Assembly (NCBI RefSeq): GCF_025947145.1
Contig: NZ_CP109999.1
Coordinates: 1,364,001 to 1,428,000, forward strand
DNA: 64,000 bases
Direction of reading: 5' to 3'
Source of the DNA: Flavobacterium sp. N1994
Lineage (GTDB): Bacteria; Bacteroidota; Bacteroidia; Flavobacteriales; Flavobacteriaceae
Translations under genes and position numbers: made by a program
Notes under the pieces: model-generated
Databases searched by the model: none
Told to the model about the DNA's origin: nothing
What the model saw: only the letters and a program-made list of their open reading frames with translations
Part shown: positions 43,411-52,170 of the stretch, piece by piece
Layout: each line of letters begins with the position of its first letter
Position numbering within the stretch: the first letter of the stretch is position 1

Positions 43411-45402
43411 ATGAAATTCCAAGTCGTATCCGATTATGTCCCTACTGGTGACCAGCCACAAGCTATTGAGAAACTCTCTGCTGGAATTCTCAATGGTGAA
43501 AAATACCAAACTTTACTTGGCGTTACGGGTTCTGGTAAAACGTTTACTGTGGCCAATGTGGTGCAGCAAGTGGACAAACCGACATTGGTTTTAGCGCATA
43601 ATAAAACTTTAGCAGCTCAATTGTATTCGGAATTCAAACAGTTTTTCCCTAACAATTCGGTACAATATTTTGTTTCTTACTACGATTACTACCAACCCGA
43701 AGCCTTTATTCCAGTAACAGGAACTTACATCGAGAAAGATTTATCTATCAACGATGAATTAGAAAAACTGCGTTTGAGCACTACTTCTGCCCTACTTTCC
43801 GGACGTCGCGATATTATTGTGGTTTCTTCTGTTTCTTGTTTGTATGGAATCGGAAATCCTGTAGAGTTTCAAAAGAATGTGGTGTCGATTGAAAAAGGAC
43901 AAACCATTTCTAGAACCAAGTTATTACATCGATTGGTACAAAGTTTATATTCCAGAACTGAAGCCGATTTTACGCCAGGAAATTTTAGAATCAAAGGAGA
44001 TACCGTTGATATTTTTCCGAGTTATGCCGATGAGCCTTATCGAGTGCATTTTTTTGGAGATGAAATTGAAGAAATCGAAGCCTTTGATGCCAAAAGTACC
44101 AAAGTGATAGAGCGCTTTGAAAAACTAAACATTTATCCCGCCAATATGTTTGTAACATCTCCTGATGTATTGCAAGCCGCCATATGGGATATCCAACAAG
44201 ACTTGGTAAAACAAGTAGATTATTTCAAAGAAATTGGCAAACATCTTGAAGCTAAACGTTTGGAAGAACGCACCAATTTTGATTTGGAAATGATTCGCGA
44301 ATTAGGTTATTGCTCCGGAATTGAAAACTATTCCCGCTACCTTGACCGCCGTTTACCTGGAACACGTCCCTTCTGTTTATTAGATTATTTTCCGGATGAT
44401 TATTTGATGGTTGTGGATGAAAGTCACGTTACGATTTCGCAAGTGCATGCTATGTATGGTGGAGACAGAAGCCGAAAAGAAAACTTGGTAGAATATGGTT
44501 TCCGATTACCTGCGGCGATGGATAACCGTCCGTTAAAGTTTGAGGAATTCGAAAGCATGCAAAACCAAGTGATTTATGTTTCGGCAACACCAGCCGATTA
44601 TGAATTGCAAAAATCAGAAGGAATATACGTTGAACAAGTGATTCGCCCAACAGGATTGCTAGACCCTATTATAGAAGTGCGTCCGAGTTTGAATCAGATA
44701 GACGATTTAATTGAAGAAATACAAGTCCGTTGCGAAGCAGATGAAAGAGTTTTAGTTACGACTTTAACCAAACGAATGGCGGAAGAACTGACTAAATATT
44801 TGACTAAAGTTTCCATTAGATGTCGTTATATTCACTCCGATGTAGATACTTTAGAGCGTGTAGAAATCATGCAAGATTTACGTAAAGGATTGTTTGATGT
44901 TTTGATTGGTGTCAACTTATTAAGAGAAGGTTTGGATTTACCAGAAGTCTCTTTGGTTGCCATTTTAGATGCGGATAAAGAAGGTTTCTTGAGAAGTCAT
45001 CGCTCACTTACACAAACGGTAGGTAGAGCTGCGCGTAACGTTAATGGAAAAGCGATTATGTATGCTGACAAGATTACTAACAGTATGCAGAAAACTATGG
45101 ATGATACCAATTACCGTCGGGAAAAACAAATCGCCTATAACACTTTACACGGAGTAGAGCCTAAAGCGTTGAATAAAAGCTTGGGCAGTGCTTTGAGTGG
45201 CAATTCGGTTTCCACCCAATATTATGAAGACAAAATCGCGAAAGCGGCAGAACCTGAAAGCTTGTACTTATCAAAGCCAGAAATAGAGAAGAAAATACGT
45301 GACACTCGAAAAGCAATGGAAAAAGCGGCCAAAGAACTCGACTTTATGCAAGCGGCCAAACTGCGTGATGAGATTAAAATGTTACAAGATAAAATGGCTT
45401 AA
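43411..45402 (+). CDS. uvrB: Excinuclease ABC subunit B
   Basis: 663 residues, normal length. Walker A GVTGSGKTFT near residue 38, the beta-hairpin region YYDYYQPEAFIP, the DEXH-type box DESHVTI, helicase motifs VGRAARN, and a C-terminal UVR domain (RKAMEKAAKELDFMQAAKLRDEI) for UvrA/UvrC contact. Damage recognition and incision in nucleotide excision repair. The preceding 39 bases hold TATCTTTA, a near promoter element. Confidence 0.98.
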   Translation: MKFQVVSDYVPTGDQPQAIEKLSAGILNGEKYQTLLGVTGSGKTFTVANVVQQVDKPTLVLAHNKTLAAQLYSEFKQFFPNNSVQYFVSYYDYYQPEAFIPVTGTYIEKDLSINDELEKLRLSTTSALLSGRRDIIVVSSVSCLYGIGNPVEFQKNVVSIEKGQTISRTKLLHRLVQSLYSRTEADFTPGNFRIKGDTVDIFPSYADEPYRVHFFGDEIEEIEAFDAKSTKVIERFEKLNIYPANMFVTSPDVLQAAIWDIQQDLVKQVDYFKEIGKHLEAKRLEERTNFDLEMIRELGYCSGIENYSRYLDRRLPGTRPFCLLDYFPDDYLMVVDESHVTISQVHAMYGGDRSRKENLVEYGFRLPAAMDNRPLKFEEFESMQNQVIYVSATPADYELQKSEGIYVEQVIRPTGLLDPIIEVRPSLNQIDDLIEEIQVRCEADERVLVTTLTKRMAEELTKYLTKVSIRCRYIHSDVDTLERVEIMQDLRKGLFDVLIGVNLLREGLDLPEVSLVAILDADKEGFLRSHRSLTQTVGRAARNVNGKAIMYADKITNSMQKTMDDTNYRREKQIAYNTLHGVEPKALNKSLGSALSGNSVSTQYYEDKIAKAAEPESLYLSKPEIEKKIRDTRKAMEKAAKELDFMQAAKLRDEIKMLQDKMA

Positions 45403-45484
45403 AAATGAACACTAAAGTCTTTATATTTCAATCCTATTTAATTGGAAAAAAATTATCTTTATATAGTTAATCCTTTCAATTCTG

Positions 45485-46144
45485 ATGAAATTACTCTTTT
45501 TGCTTATTGTTCCGCTAGTATGTTTTTCTCAGAACGACAACTATACCAAATTAAAAAAACTGCCAAAAATTCAATTTGAAAAAGCAGTAAATGATAGCAT
45601 ATCAAAATTAGAAACTTCTGATTTATCTCTTTTTTTGACAACCTTAAAAAAAGACCATAAAACCGATTTAAAACCTTTCAGCACTGCACTAATCAACCGA
45701 TTCGACAATTGCAAATGGCCTTTAGAAATGCATTCGTTACTTGAGATAATAGTCGGTTTGAAAATACCAGCACCACTTATTGAAAATACCTTAAACAATA
45801 AAAAAGAGCTATGGGATAACGGACAATGGGCTGAGAAATTTTGGAAAATTATCAGAGAAAACAAGCTTAAAGTCAAAGAAGACATTTATTATAAAGTCGA
45901 TGCTTTAGGTCAAAAAACATACAACATCCGATTATTATTAGAAGATAAAGTGGTAGACTATGAAATTGGAGCCAATCCACTGTTATATATCAATGAAACC
46001 TTGACGGATTACCCCCAAAACAGACTTTACGAAACACTTGAAAAACTAAACATCAAAGACATTACTATACTTTCAATACCTAAAAGTGTGGAACTCTTTG
46101 ATGATAAAGGTGCAGACGGAATGATAAAAGTTCTGACAAGATAA
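45485..46144 (+). CDS. Secreted protein ending in a TonB-plug-like motif
   Basis: 219 residues. Signal peptide ending LVCFSQ. The first 130 residues are helical and charged with no recognised family. The last 75 residues read like a lone receptor plug domain end: NPLLYINETLTDYPQN, NIKDITILSIPKSVELFDDKGADGMIKVLTR, where the KGADGMIKVLT ending matches the YG..GANGVIxITT hallmark of SusC-like plug domains. No barrel follows. Similar plug-like tails occur in other secreted Bacteroidota proteins; the role is unknown. Confidence 0.65.
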   Translation: MKLLFLLIVPLVCFSQNDNYTKLKKLPKIQFEKAVNDSISKLETSDLSLFLTTLKKDHKTDLKPFSTALINRFDNCKWPLEMHSLLEIIVGLKIPAPLIENTLNNKKELWDNGQWAEKFWKIIRENKLKVKEDIYYKVDALGQKTYNIRLLLEDKVVDYEIGANPLLYINETLTDYPQNRLYETLEKLNIKDITILSIPKSVELFDDKGADGMIKVLTR

Positions 46145-46213
46145 TTTAAATAGTTTACGAAACTAAATTCAGCTTAAACATTTAAAAATTCCGGAAGCTT
46201 GGCTATATAGGTT

Positions 46214-46615
46214 TTAATTGAGTTGTTCCTGAAAAACTTCTATAAGGAACTGGGGCGATATCATCTTATTTGGTGAAGTTTCCATCGCTTTCAAAACCCG
46301 TTTAATAGCATGGGGGTTCAATCCCATATTAATCCCAATTTCGTGTATTTTGATTTGCTCTCGTTCATGTAGTACTCCATCACAATGCATCAGTAATGCT
46401 AAACGATAGAATTGTTGAATGCGTTCAAATTCAGATTTAATTACAATGGGATATTCTTCTTGATGAAACAAGTTTTTAAAATCATGTTTTTGTACTTGAA
46501 GTTCTTCTGCAATCATGGTCAAGAAAAGATATTCTCTTTCGTGCAATCTTCCGTCAATAACAGAAAAGGCAATCATTTCAGACAAAAGGGCTAATCTTTC
46601 TTCGTAATTATTCAT
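46214..46615 (-). CDS. TerB-like tellurite-resistance-family protein
   Basis: ATG at 46615, 133 residues, all helical and soluble. Two similar acidic motifs, VIDGRLHEREYLFL and MHCDGVLHEREQIKI, form the paired Asp/Glu metal site typical of the TerB domain. TerB family proteins bind metal ions and often take part in stress or membrane-linked systems, but no other ter gene is nearby, so resistance to tellurite is not implied. Confidence 0.8.
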   Translation of the reverse strand: MNNYEERLALLSEMIAFSVIDGRLHEREYLFLTMIAEELQVQKHDFKNLFHQEEYPIVIKSEFERIQQFYRLALLMHCDGVLHEREQIKIHEIGINMGLNPHAIKRVLKAMETSPNKMISPQFLIEVFQEQLN

Positions 46616-46724
46616 CAAATAGAAGTTATTTTTTAAGCTAAAATATAATTTTTTGTGAAATTGTGCTACTTTATTGTTTTGAAAATTGTTTTTGGTTTAT
46701 TTTTACTTCATTAAATCTGAAATC

Positions 46725-47201
46725 ATGAATCTCTTAAAGCTTGTTTTATTTAGTATCTTATTTTGTTCTATGAGCGCCACAGCACAATATGGAAATAATC
46801 CATACGGTAATGGTGGTCGAGCAAGAACGAACCAATTTCCACAATCACCTCCTAAAGCTCCATCAGCAGAAGATATTGAAAAAGATAAAAACAAAAAAAT
46901 TGATGAGTTAATGCTTAAATTAAAAGAGGAACTAACTTTAGATGAGCTTCAGTTAATTGCTATTAAAAATGAAATTGTTGCTAGTAGTAAGAGTATCGAG
47001 ATTGTAATGAAAAAAGATTTCACCGATGAAGAGAAAAGCAATGAAATTAAGTCGATTAGAGAAAAGACGGACAAAACCATCAATAGCTATTTAAATGCTT
47101 CCCAAAGAGAAAAATACCAAAAATTAAAAGAAGAAAAAGGCCAAAACAAAGACGACAAAAAGAAAAAAAAGAAAGAGAAGAAAGAAACAGAGAATGAATA
47201 A
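46725..47201 (+). CDS. Secreted Spy/LTXXQ-like helical protein
   Basis: From the ATG at 46725, 158 residues. Signal peptide ending MSATAQ, then a short Gly/Asn/Tyr-rich segment (YGNNPYGNGGRA) and an amphipathic helical part: ELTLDELQLIAIKNEI and LNASQREKYQKLKEEKG, close to the LTxxQ-type motif of Spy/CpxP chaperones. The last 25 residues are almost all Lys/Glu/Asp. A periplasmic chaperone or stress sensor is a fair inference. The esterase gene follows after 18 bases. Confidence 0.72.
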   Translation: MNLLKLVLFSILFCSMSATAQYGNNPYGNGGRARTNQFPQSPPKAPSAEDIEKDKNKKIDELMLKLKEELTLDELQLIAIKNEIVASSKSIEIVMKKDFTDEEKSNEIKSIREKTDKTINSYLNASQREKYQKLKEEKGQNKDDKKKKKKEKKETENE

Positions 47202-47219
47202 ATTTTAACCTATCCTATT

Positions 47220-48020
47220 TTGAAGTATCTTTTACCAATACTGTTTCTTTTTGTTTTATTAAATGTAACTGCTCAGCAAAGCACTGCTAGTAAACAAGTA
47301 TCGTCATTTACGATTGAGGCACCCCAACTGAAGACCACAAAAAAGATTTGGGTATATCTCCCTAAAAATTATGCGAGTACTACCAAAAAGTATCCCGTAA
47401 TCTATATGCATGATGCACAAAATTTGTTTGATGCCACTACCTCTTATGTTGGAGAATGGAATATAGATGAAACCTTGGACAGCATCAATGCACAAGTTAT
47501 TGTAATAGGAATAGAACATGGAGGTGACAAACGAATGGAGGAACTAACTCCGTTTAAACATGTAAAATATGGAGGTGGCAAAGCCGATGATTATTTGGAT
47601 TTCATTGTCCAAACACTAAAACCAAAAATAGATGCTACCTATAGAACCAAAACAAGTACTAGAAACACCGCTATTTTTGGCAGTTCTCTTGGTGGATTAG
47701 TTTCTTTTTATGCTGCCATTAAATATCCAAATGTCTTTGGAAAAGTGGGGTGCTTTTCGCCTTCTTTTTGGTTTGGAAGAAAAGAGATGAATGATCTATT
47801 AGCAAAGACTAAAGATTTTAACGCTAAAGTATATTTCCTTTGTGGAGATAACGAAGGTGATGCTGATGTTATTCCGGATATGAAAAATGTGGAACATTGG
47901 GTTAACACTAAACGTTGTGAATGTAAAAAATTAAACAAAGAAGTAATCGTTAAAGGCGGACAGCACAATGAAAAACTGTGGAGAGAAAGCTTTAAAAAGG
48001 CTTACCTTTGGCTATTCTAA
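47220..48020 (+). CDS. Secreted esterase (alpha/beta hydrolase, enterochelin-esterase-like)
   Basis: 266 residues from a TTG start at 47220; the signal peptide (KYLLPILFLFVLLNVTAQ) begins right after it, so a later start would remove the signal. The core shows WVYLPKNYASTTKKYPVIYMHDAQNLFD, GIEHGG, the nucleophile elbow GSSLGGLVSF, FSPSFWF and the Asp in CGDNEGDAD. The catalytic His lies in KGGQHNEKLW. It resembles Fes/esterase D-type enzymes acting on esters in the periplasm. The 18-base gap to the previous gene suggests one transcript. Confidence 0.85.
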   Translation: MKYLLPILFLFVLLNVTAQQSTASKQVSSFTIEAPQLKTTKKIWVYLPKNYASTTKKYPVIYMHDAQNLFDATTSYVGEWNIDETLDSINAQVIVIGIEHGGDKRMEELTPFKHVKYGGGKADDYLDFIVQTLKPKIDATYRTKTSTRNTAIFGSSLGGLVSFYAAIKYPNVFGKVGCFSPSFWFGRKEMNDLLAKTKDFNAKVYFLCGDNEGDADVIPDMKNVEHWVNTKRCECKKLNKEVIVKGGQHNEKLWRESFKKAYLWLF

Positions 48021-48065
48021 GTACGATGATAGAAGTACGAAGTAAAAAACATAAATAAAAACAAA

Positions 48066-48500
48066 ATGAACAACAACGATATATTCAAAAAACTAAGAGT
48101 GGCGCTGCAATTACGTGATGACCAAATTGTAGAAATCCTGGAATTAGTAGATTTCAGAATGTCAAAAGGAGAAATAGGGAATCTTTTTCGCAACCAAGAC
48201 CATGCTGATTTTATGGAATGTGGCGATCAAGTTTTGCGTAACTTCTTAAACGGTTTAGTGATTCATCTACGCGGTACCAAAGAGAATCCTAAAAACGCCA
48301 TGGAGGTTATCAAACAAAATCAAGAAGTGGTTAGAAAAAATATTTCAGAAAAGGCTAAAACTGAATTCAAGCCCAAAGCAGAATTTAAACCTAAACCCAA
48401 AACAGATTTCAAAAAGAAGCCTTTCAATCCTAAAGATAAGAAACCCGCTCCAAAAATTGAAATTGTTGAAAAAGTTAAGTTTAAAAACGGGAAAAAATAA
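48066..48500 (+). CDS. DUF1456 (YehS-like) protein
   Basis: 144 residues. Two tandem YehS units are expected in the family: the first is NDIFKKLRVALQLRDDQIVEILELVDFRMSKGEIGNLFRN, the second VLRNFLNGLVIHLRG. The C-terminal 55 residues are Lys/Pro/Phe-rich (FKPKAEFKPKPKTDFKKKPFNPKDKK), likely disordered and nucleic-acid or membrane binding. Function unknown, widely conserved in Gammaproteobacteria and Bacteroidota. Confidence 0.87.
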   Translation: MNNNDIFKKLRVALQLRDDQIVEILELVDFRMSKGEIGNLFRNQDHADFMECGDQVLRNFLNGLVIHLRGTKENPKNAMEVIKQNQEVVRKNISEKAKTEFKPKAEFKPKPKTDFKKKPFNPKDKKPAPKIEIVEKVKFKNGKK

Positions 48501-48521
48501 TTTTTATATTAGGGTAAATTA

Positions 48522-48529
48522 TATATTTG
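48522..48529 (+). promoter_or_regulatory. -7 promoter element (TATATTTG)
   Basis: A perfect TAnnTTTG match 35 bases before the ATG at 48565. Confidence 0.5.
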
Positions 48530-48564
48530 ACTGTTATTAAGTGACTAACCAACTATAAAAACAG

Positions 48565-49521
48565 ATGAATGTAATTAGTAAACTAATGATTGCAGGTCTT
48601 GCAATTATTTCTTTCTCTTGTAGTAATGAAAATGGAAGCACTACAACTTCAAAAACTACAGTAGCAACAACATTAGCTACTACTCCAAAGAAATTTTTAT
48701 TTGACGCTACTAAAGCTGAAACTGCTGGAAATGCGGATTGGGTTTTAGATGCCGATTCTTCACCGCAACGTTTCCCAACTCCAGCTCAATCCAACATTAC
48801 AGCTTCAACGACGGAAAGTTTTTGGAGAGGTGGATTGTCTTCTTGGGGAATTGCTTTGGCCAAATTAGGGCATACTGTTGAAACTTTACCATCAGGAACT
48901 GCTATTACTTATGGAGGAACTGGAGCTCAAGATTTAAAAAACTACGATGTATTTGTTGTGGATGAGCCAAATACAAGATTCACTGCTGCTGAGAAAACAG
49001 CCATTTTAAATTTTGTTAAAAATGGGGGTGGTTTATTTATGATTTCTGATCATACCGTTTCAGATAGAAACAATGACGGTTGGGATTCACCAGCTATTTG
49101 GAATGATTTGATGTCTACAAATTCAGTACAAACAAATCCTTTTGGAATTACTATTACTTTAAATAATATTTCAGAAACTACATCTAACAGATTAAGTACT
49201 ACTACAAATCCGATATTGAATGGTTCACAAGGTACTGTAACGCAATTAAAATACTCTAACGGAGCTACAATGTCAATCAATACCACTGCCAATGCAACGG
49301 CTCAAGGTTTAATTTGGAGAGGAAGTTCCTCACAAGGCACTTCTAACATTATGTGTGCTACTGCTACATTCGGAACTGGAAGAGTTGTAGTAATTGGCGA
49401 CAGCTCACCTGCTGATGATGGAACAGGTGCTACGGGCGATACTTTATATCCAGGTTGGACAGAATTAGCTTCACACTCAAGATTGCATCTGAATGCTTCG
49501 CTTTGGTTGGCTAAGTTGTAA
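48565..49521 (+). CDS. Lipoprotein with GATase-like/ThuA-type fold
   Basis: 318 residues with a lipoprotein signal (SFSCS). The mature protein has a Thr/Ala-rich linker, then a class I amidotransferase-like fold: NYDVFVVDEPNTRFTAAEKTAILNFVKNGGGLFMISDHTVSD. That stretch, with its conserved VDEPN and GGGLFMISDH, is typical of proteins annotated as hydrolases or Omp28-like in Bacteroidota. No catalytic Cys-His-Glu set is obvious. A bidirectional terminator follows. Confidence 0.7.
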   Translation: MNVISKLMIAGLAIISFSCSNENGSTTTSKTTVATTLATTPKKFLFDATKAETAGNADWVLDADSSPQRFPTPAQSNITASTTESFWRGGLSSWGIALAKLGHTVETLPSGTAITYGGTGAQDLKNYDVFVVDEPNTRFTAAEKTAILNFVKNGGGLFMISDHTVSDRNNDGWDSPAIWNDLMSTNSVQTNPFGITITLNNISETTSNRLSTTTNPILNGSQGTVTQLKYSNGATMSINTTANATAQGLIWRGSSSQGTSNIMCATATFGTGRVVVIGDSSPADDGTGATGDTLYPGWTELASHSRLHLNASLWLAKL

Positions 49522-49543
49522 AAAACATAAATTCTTATAAAAC

Positions 49544-49576
49544 AAAAAATCCTGAGTTACAACTCAGGATTTTTTT
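49544..49576. terminator. Bidirectional terminator between the lipoprotein gene and folD
   Basis: AAATCCTGAGTT pairs with AACTCAGGATTT (12-base perfect stem, 49547-49572) around a two-base AC linker, flanked by A and T runs. Confidence 0.88.
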
Positions 49577-50462
49577 ATGCTTGTCTTAATCGTTTTTGTT
49601 CTCGTGCCAATAAAGTATTTTTCAAAAGCATCGCAATGGTCATTGGTCCTACACCACCTGGAACAGGTGTTATATAAGAAGCTTTTTTAGAAACAGCATC
49701 AAAATCTACATCACCAGTGATTCGATAGCCTCTTGGGTCAGTTTCGTCTGCTACACGGGTAATTCCAACGTCAATTACCACTGCATCATCTTTTATCATT
49801 TCTGCTTTTAGATAATTAGGGACACCCAAAGCCGTTATTATGATATCAGCTTGAGTAGTGATTTGAGCAATATTTTTAGTATAACTATGTGTGAGGGTTA
49901 CCGTAGAATTTCCAGGAAAACCTTTTCTTCCCATCAAAATACTCATGGGTCTTCCAACGATGTGGCTTCTACCAATTACAACAGTATGTTTTCCTTTGGT
50001 TTCTACATTATATCTTTCTAACAATTCTAAAATTCCAAAAGGTGTAGCCGGAATAAAAGTAGTCATATCTAAAGCCATCTTACCAAAGTTTTCAGGGTGA
50101 AATCCATCTACGTCTTTACTTGGATCAATAGCCATAATTATTTTTTGAGTATCAATCTGATCTGGTAATGGTAACTGAACAATGAACCCATCGATGTTGT
50201 CATCTTCATTGAGTTCGGCTATTTTTTTTAAAAGTTCGGTTTCTGAGGTTGTGCTTGGCATTTTGACTAAAGTCGATTCAAATCCGACCAATTCACAAGC
50301 TTTTACTTTGCTGCTTACGTAAGTTAAACTGGCTCCATCATTGCCAACAATTATGGCTGCTAAATGGGGCACCTTTTCACCATTGGATTTCATTTTGTCA
50401 ACTTCGGCTGTGATTTCATTTTTGATATCACTCGAAATTTTTTTTCCGTCTAATAACTTCAT
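49575..50462 (-). CDS. folD: Methylene-tetrahydrofolate dehydrogenase / cyclohydrolase FolD
   Basis: 295 residues. Seen are the catalytic Tyr/Lys region LTYVSSKVKACE, GFIVQLPLPDQID, DPSKDVDGFHPENFGKM, VVIGRSHIVGRPMSILMGRKG for NADP and PVPGGVGPMTIAMLLKNTL at the end. Both reactions, dehydrogenase and cyclohydrolase, are expected, giving 10-formyl-THF. It follows ffh on the same strand. Confidence 0.96.
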   Translation of the reverse strand: MKLLDGKKISSDIKNEITAEVDKMKSNGEKVPHLAAIIVGNDGASLTYVSSKVKACELVGFESTLVKMPSTTSETELLKKIAELNEDDNIDGFIVQLPLPDQIDTQKIIMAIDPSKDVDGFHPENFGKMALDMTTFIPATPFGILELLERYNVETKGKHTVVIGRSHIVGRPMSILMGRKGFPGNSTVTLTHSYTKNIAQITTQADIIITALGVPNYLKAEMIKDDAVVIDVGITRVADETDPRGYRITGDVDFDAVSKKASYITPVPGGVGPMTIAMLLKNTLLAREQKRLRQA

Positions 50463-50482
50463 CTTAGTGTTGTTGTTTTTTA

Positions 50483-50509
50483 TAAAAAAGACGCGATAAA
50501 TCGCGTCTC
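50483..50509 (-). terminator. Terminator of ffh
   Basis: AGACGCGA (50489-50496) pairs with TCGCGTCT (50501-50508); on the minus strand it is followed by a T6 run. It separates ffh from folD. Confidence 0.85.
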
Positions 50510-50516
50510 TACTTTT

Positions 50517-51845
50517 TTATTTCATTCCACTCATCATCTTCATCAGATTCTTTCCGCCACCGCCTTGCATCATTTTCATCATTTTGCTCATTTGGTCGAA
50601 TTGTTTCATCAGTTGATTTACTTCTTCTATTTTTCTTCCTGAACCTTTTGCGATTCTGGTTTTTCTTTTCATATCGATGATAGAAGGTTTAGTTCTTTCT
50701 TTAGGTGTCATCGAGTAAATAATTGCTTCAATATGTTTGAAAGCATCATCTTCAATCTCTACATCTTTCAAAGCTTTTCCTGCCCCTGGAATCATCCCGA
50801 CAAGATCTTTCATATTCCCCATTTTTTTCACTTGTTGAATTTGGGTTAAGAAATCATCGAATCCAAATTCGTTTTTGGCGATTTTCTTTTGAATTTTTCT
50901 AGCTTCTTCTTCGTCGTATTGTTCTTGTGCTCTTTCAACTAAAGAAACTACGTCTCCCATTCCGAGAATTCTTTCCGCCATACGCGATGGATAGAACACA
51001 TCTATGGCCTCCATTTTTTCTCCCGTTCCAATAAACTTAATAGGTTTATCAACAACTGATTTAATAGAAATGGCAGCTCCACCACGAGTATCCCCATCTA
51101 ATTTAGTTAGAATTACACCATCAAAATTTAATCTGTCATTGAATGCTTTAGCCGTGTTCACAGCATCTTGTCCAGTCATGGCATCCACAACAAACAATGT
51201 TTCTTGAGGTTTGATAGCGGCATGAACATTAGCAATTTCATTCATCATTTCCTCATCAATAGCCAAACGACCAGCGGTATCAACGATAACAACATTAAAA
51301 CCATTTGACTTTGCGTGCTGAATGGCATTCAATGCTATTTGAACTGCATTTTTATTTTCTGGTTCTGAATATACTTCAACTCCAATTTGATCTCCAACCA
51401 CATGCAACTGATTGATTGCAGCAGGACGATAGATATCACAAGCGACCAAAAGAGGTTTTTTGTTCTTTTTTGTTTTAAGATAATTGGCTAATTTTCCAGA
51501 GAAAGTTGTTTTACCTGAACCTTGTAACCCTGACATTAAAATCACAGTTGGATTTCCTGAGAGGTTTATTCCTGTGGCATCCCCTCCCATTAATTCCGTT
51601 AATTCGTCTTTTACAATTTTTACTAATAGCTGCCCAGGCTGTAATGTGGTTAATACATTTTCACCAATAGCTTTTTCTTTAACTTTTGTGGTAAAATCTT
51701 TGGCGATTTTAAAATTAACATCGGCATCAAGTAAAGCACGACGAACTTCTTTTAAAGTTTCGGCTACATTGACTTCGGTAATTTTTCCATGTCCCTTTAG
51801 GATATGAAATGCTTTATCTAGTTTATCACTTAAATTATTGAACAT
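50517..51845 (-). CDS. ffh: Signal recognition particle protein Ffh
   Basis: 442 residues. The NG domain carries LQGSGKTTFSGKLA (P-loop), VACDIYRPAAINQL, DTAGR and TKLDGDTRGGAA; the M domain at the C-terminus is rich in Met (MSKMMKMMQGG, LMKMMSGMK). It binds signal sequences and 4.5S RNA. No SRP RNA gene is seen within the window. A terminator follows. Confidence 0.98.
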   Translation of the reverse strand: MFNNLSDKLDKAFHILKGHGKITEVNVAETLKEVRRALLDADVNFKIAKDFTTKVKEKAIGENVLTTLQPGQLLVKIVKDELTELMGGDATGINLSGNPTVILMSGLQGSGKTTFSGKLANYLKTKKNKKPLLVACDIYRPAAINQLHVVGDQIGVEVYSEPENKNAVQIALNAIQHAKSNGFNVVIVDTAGRLAIDEEMMNEIANVHAAIKPQETLFVVDAMTGQDAVNTAKAFNDRLNFDGVILTKLDGDTRGGAAISIKSVVDKPIKFIGTGEKMEAIDVFYPSRMAERILGMGDVVSLVERAQEQYDEEEARKIQKKIAKNEFGFDDFLTQIQQVKKMGNMKDLVGMIPGAGKALKDVEIEDDAFKHIEAIIYSMTPKERTKPSIIDMKRKTRIAKGSGRKIEEVNQLMKQFDQMSKMMKMMQGGGGKNLMKMMSGMK

Positions 51846-51914
51846 ATGCTGAATTACTTTTAATGAAGTGCAAATTTAAGGATTTGATTTAGAACTTTTG
51901 TGATTGAACAAATA

Positions 51915-51946
51915 AAAAAACCATTCATTTAAATGAATGGTTTTTT
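51915..51946. repeat. 32-bp perfect palindrome upstream of ffh
   Basis: AAAAAACCATTCATTT (51915-51930) is followed with no loop by its exact reverse complement AAATGAATGGTTTTTT (51931-51946). It lies between the ffh start (51845) and the stop of the small membrane gene (51973) and probably terminates the latter on the minus strand. Confidence 0.85.
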
Positions 51947-51972
51947 GGTGAAAAATATATCTATTTTTAATC

Positions 51973-52149
51973 TTAATTTATAAAACACTTATTAAAAATC
52001 ACCACTATCAATGCGACTATTACTGACCAAATAAGTATTTGAAAAACAGTAGTGTTAGTGTTATTTTTTATAATGCTTTCTTCTTTTTCAATATTTTTTT
52101 GAAAATTATAGTTTTCTTCTTTTAAATGTTTTTTGTGTAAAAGTTTCAT
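51973..52149 (-). CDS. Small single-pass membrane protein (58 residues)
   Basis: ATG at 52149 to TAA at 51973. The first 33 residues are polar and charged (MKLLHKKHLKEENYNFQKN, then IEKEESIIKNNTN), followed by one membrane segment of about 20 residues (QILIWSVIVALIVVIF) and a short NKCFIN tail. The arrangement polar-TM and the clean frame suggest a real small protein. It begins 21 bases after the stop of the lipoprotein gene on the same strand and ends just before a strong palindromic terminator, so the two form one operon divergent from the ECF sigma/FecR genes. No family recognised. Confidence 0.6.
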   Translation of the reverse strand: MKLLHKKHLKEENYNFQKNIEKEESIIKNNTNTTVFQILIWSVIVALIVVIFNKCFIN

Positions 52150-52170
52150 CAATATTCTTATTAATTACTT

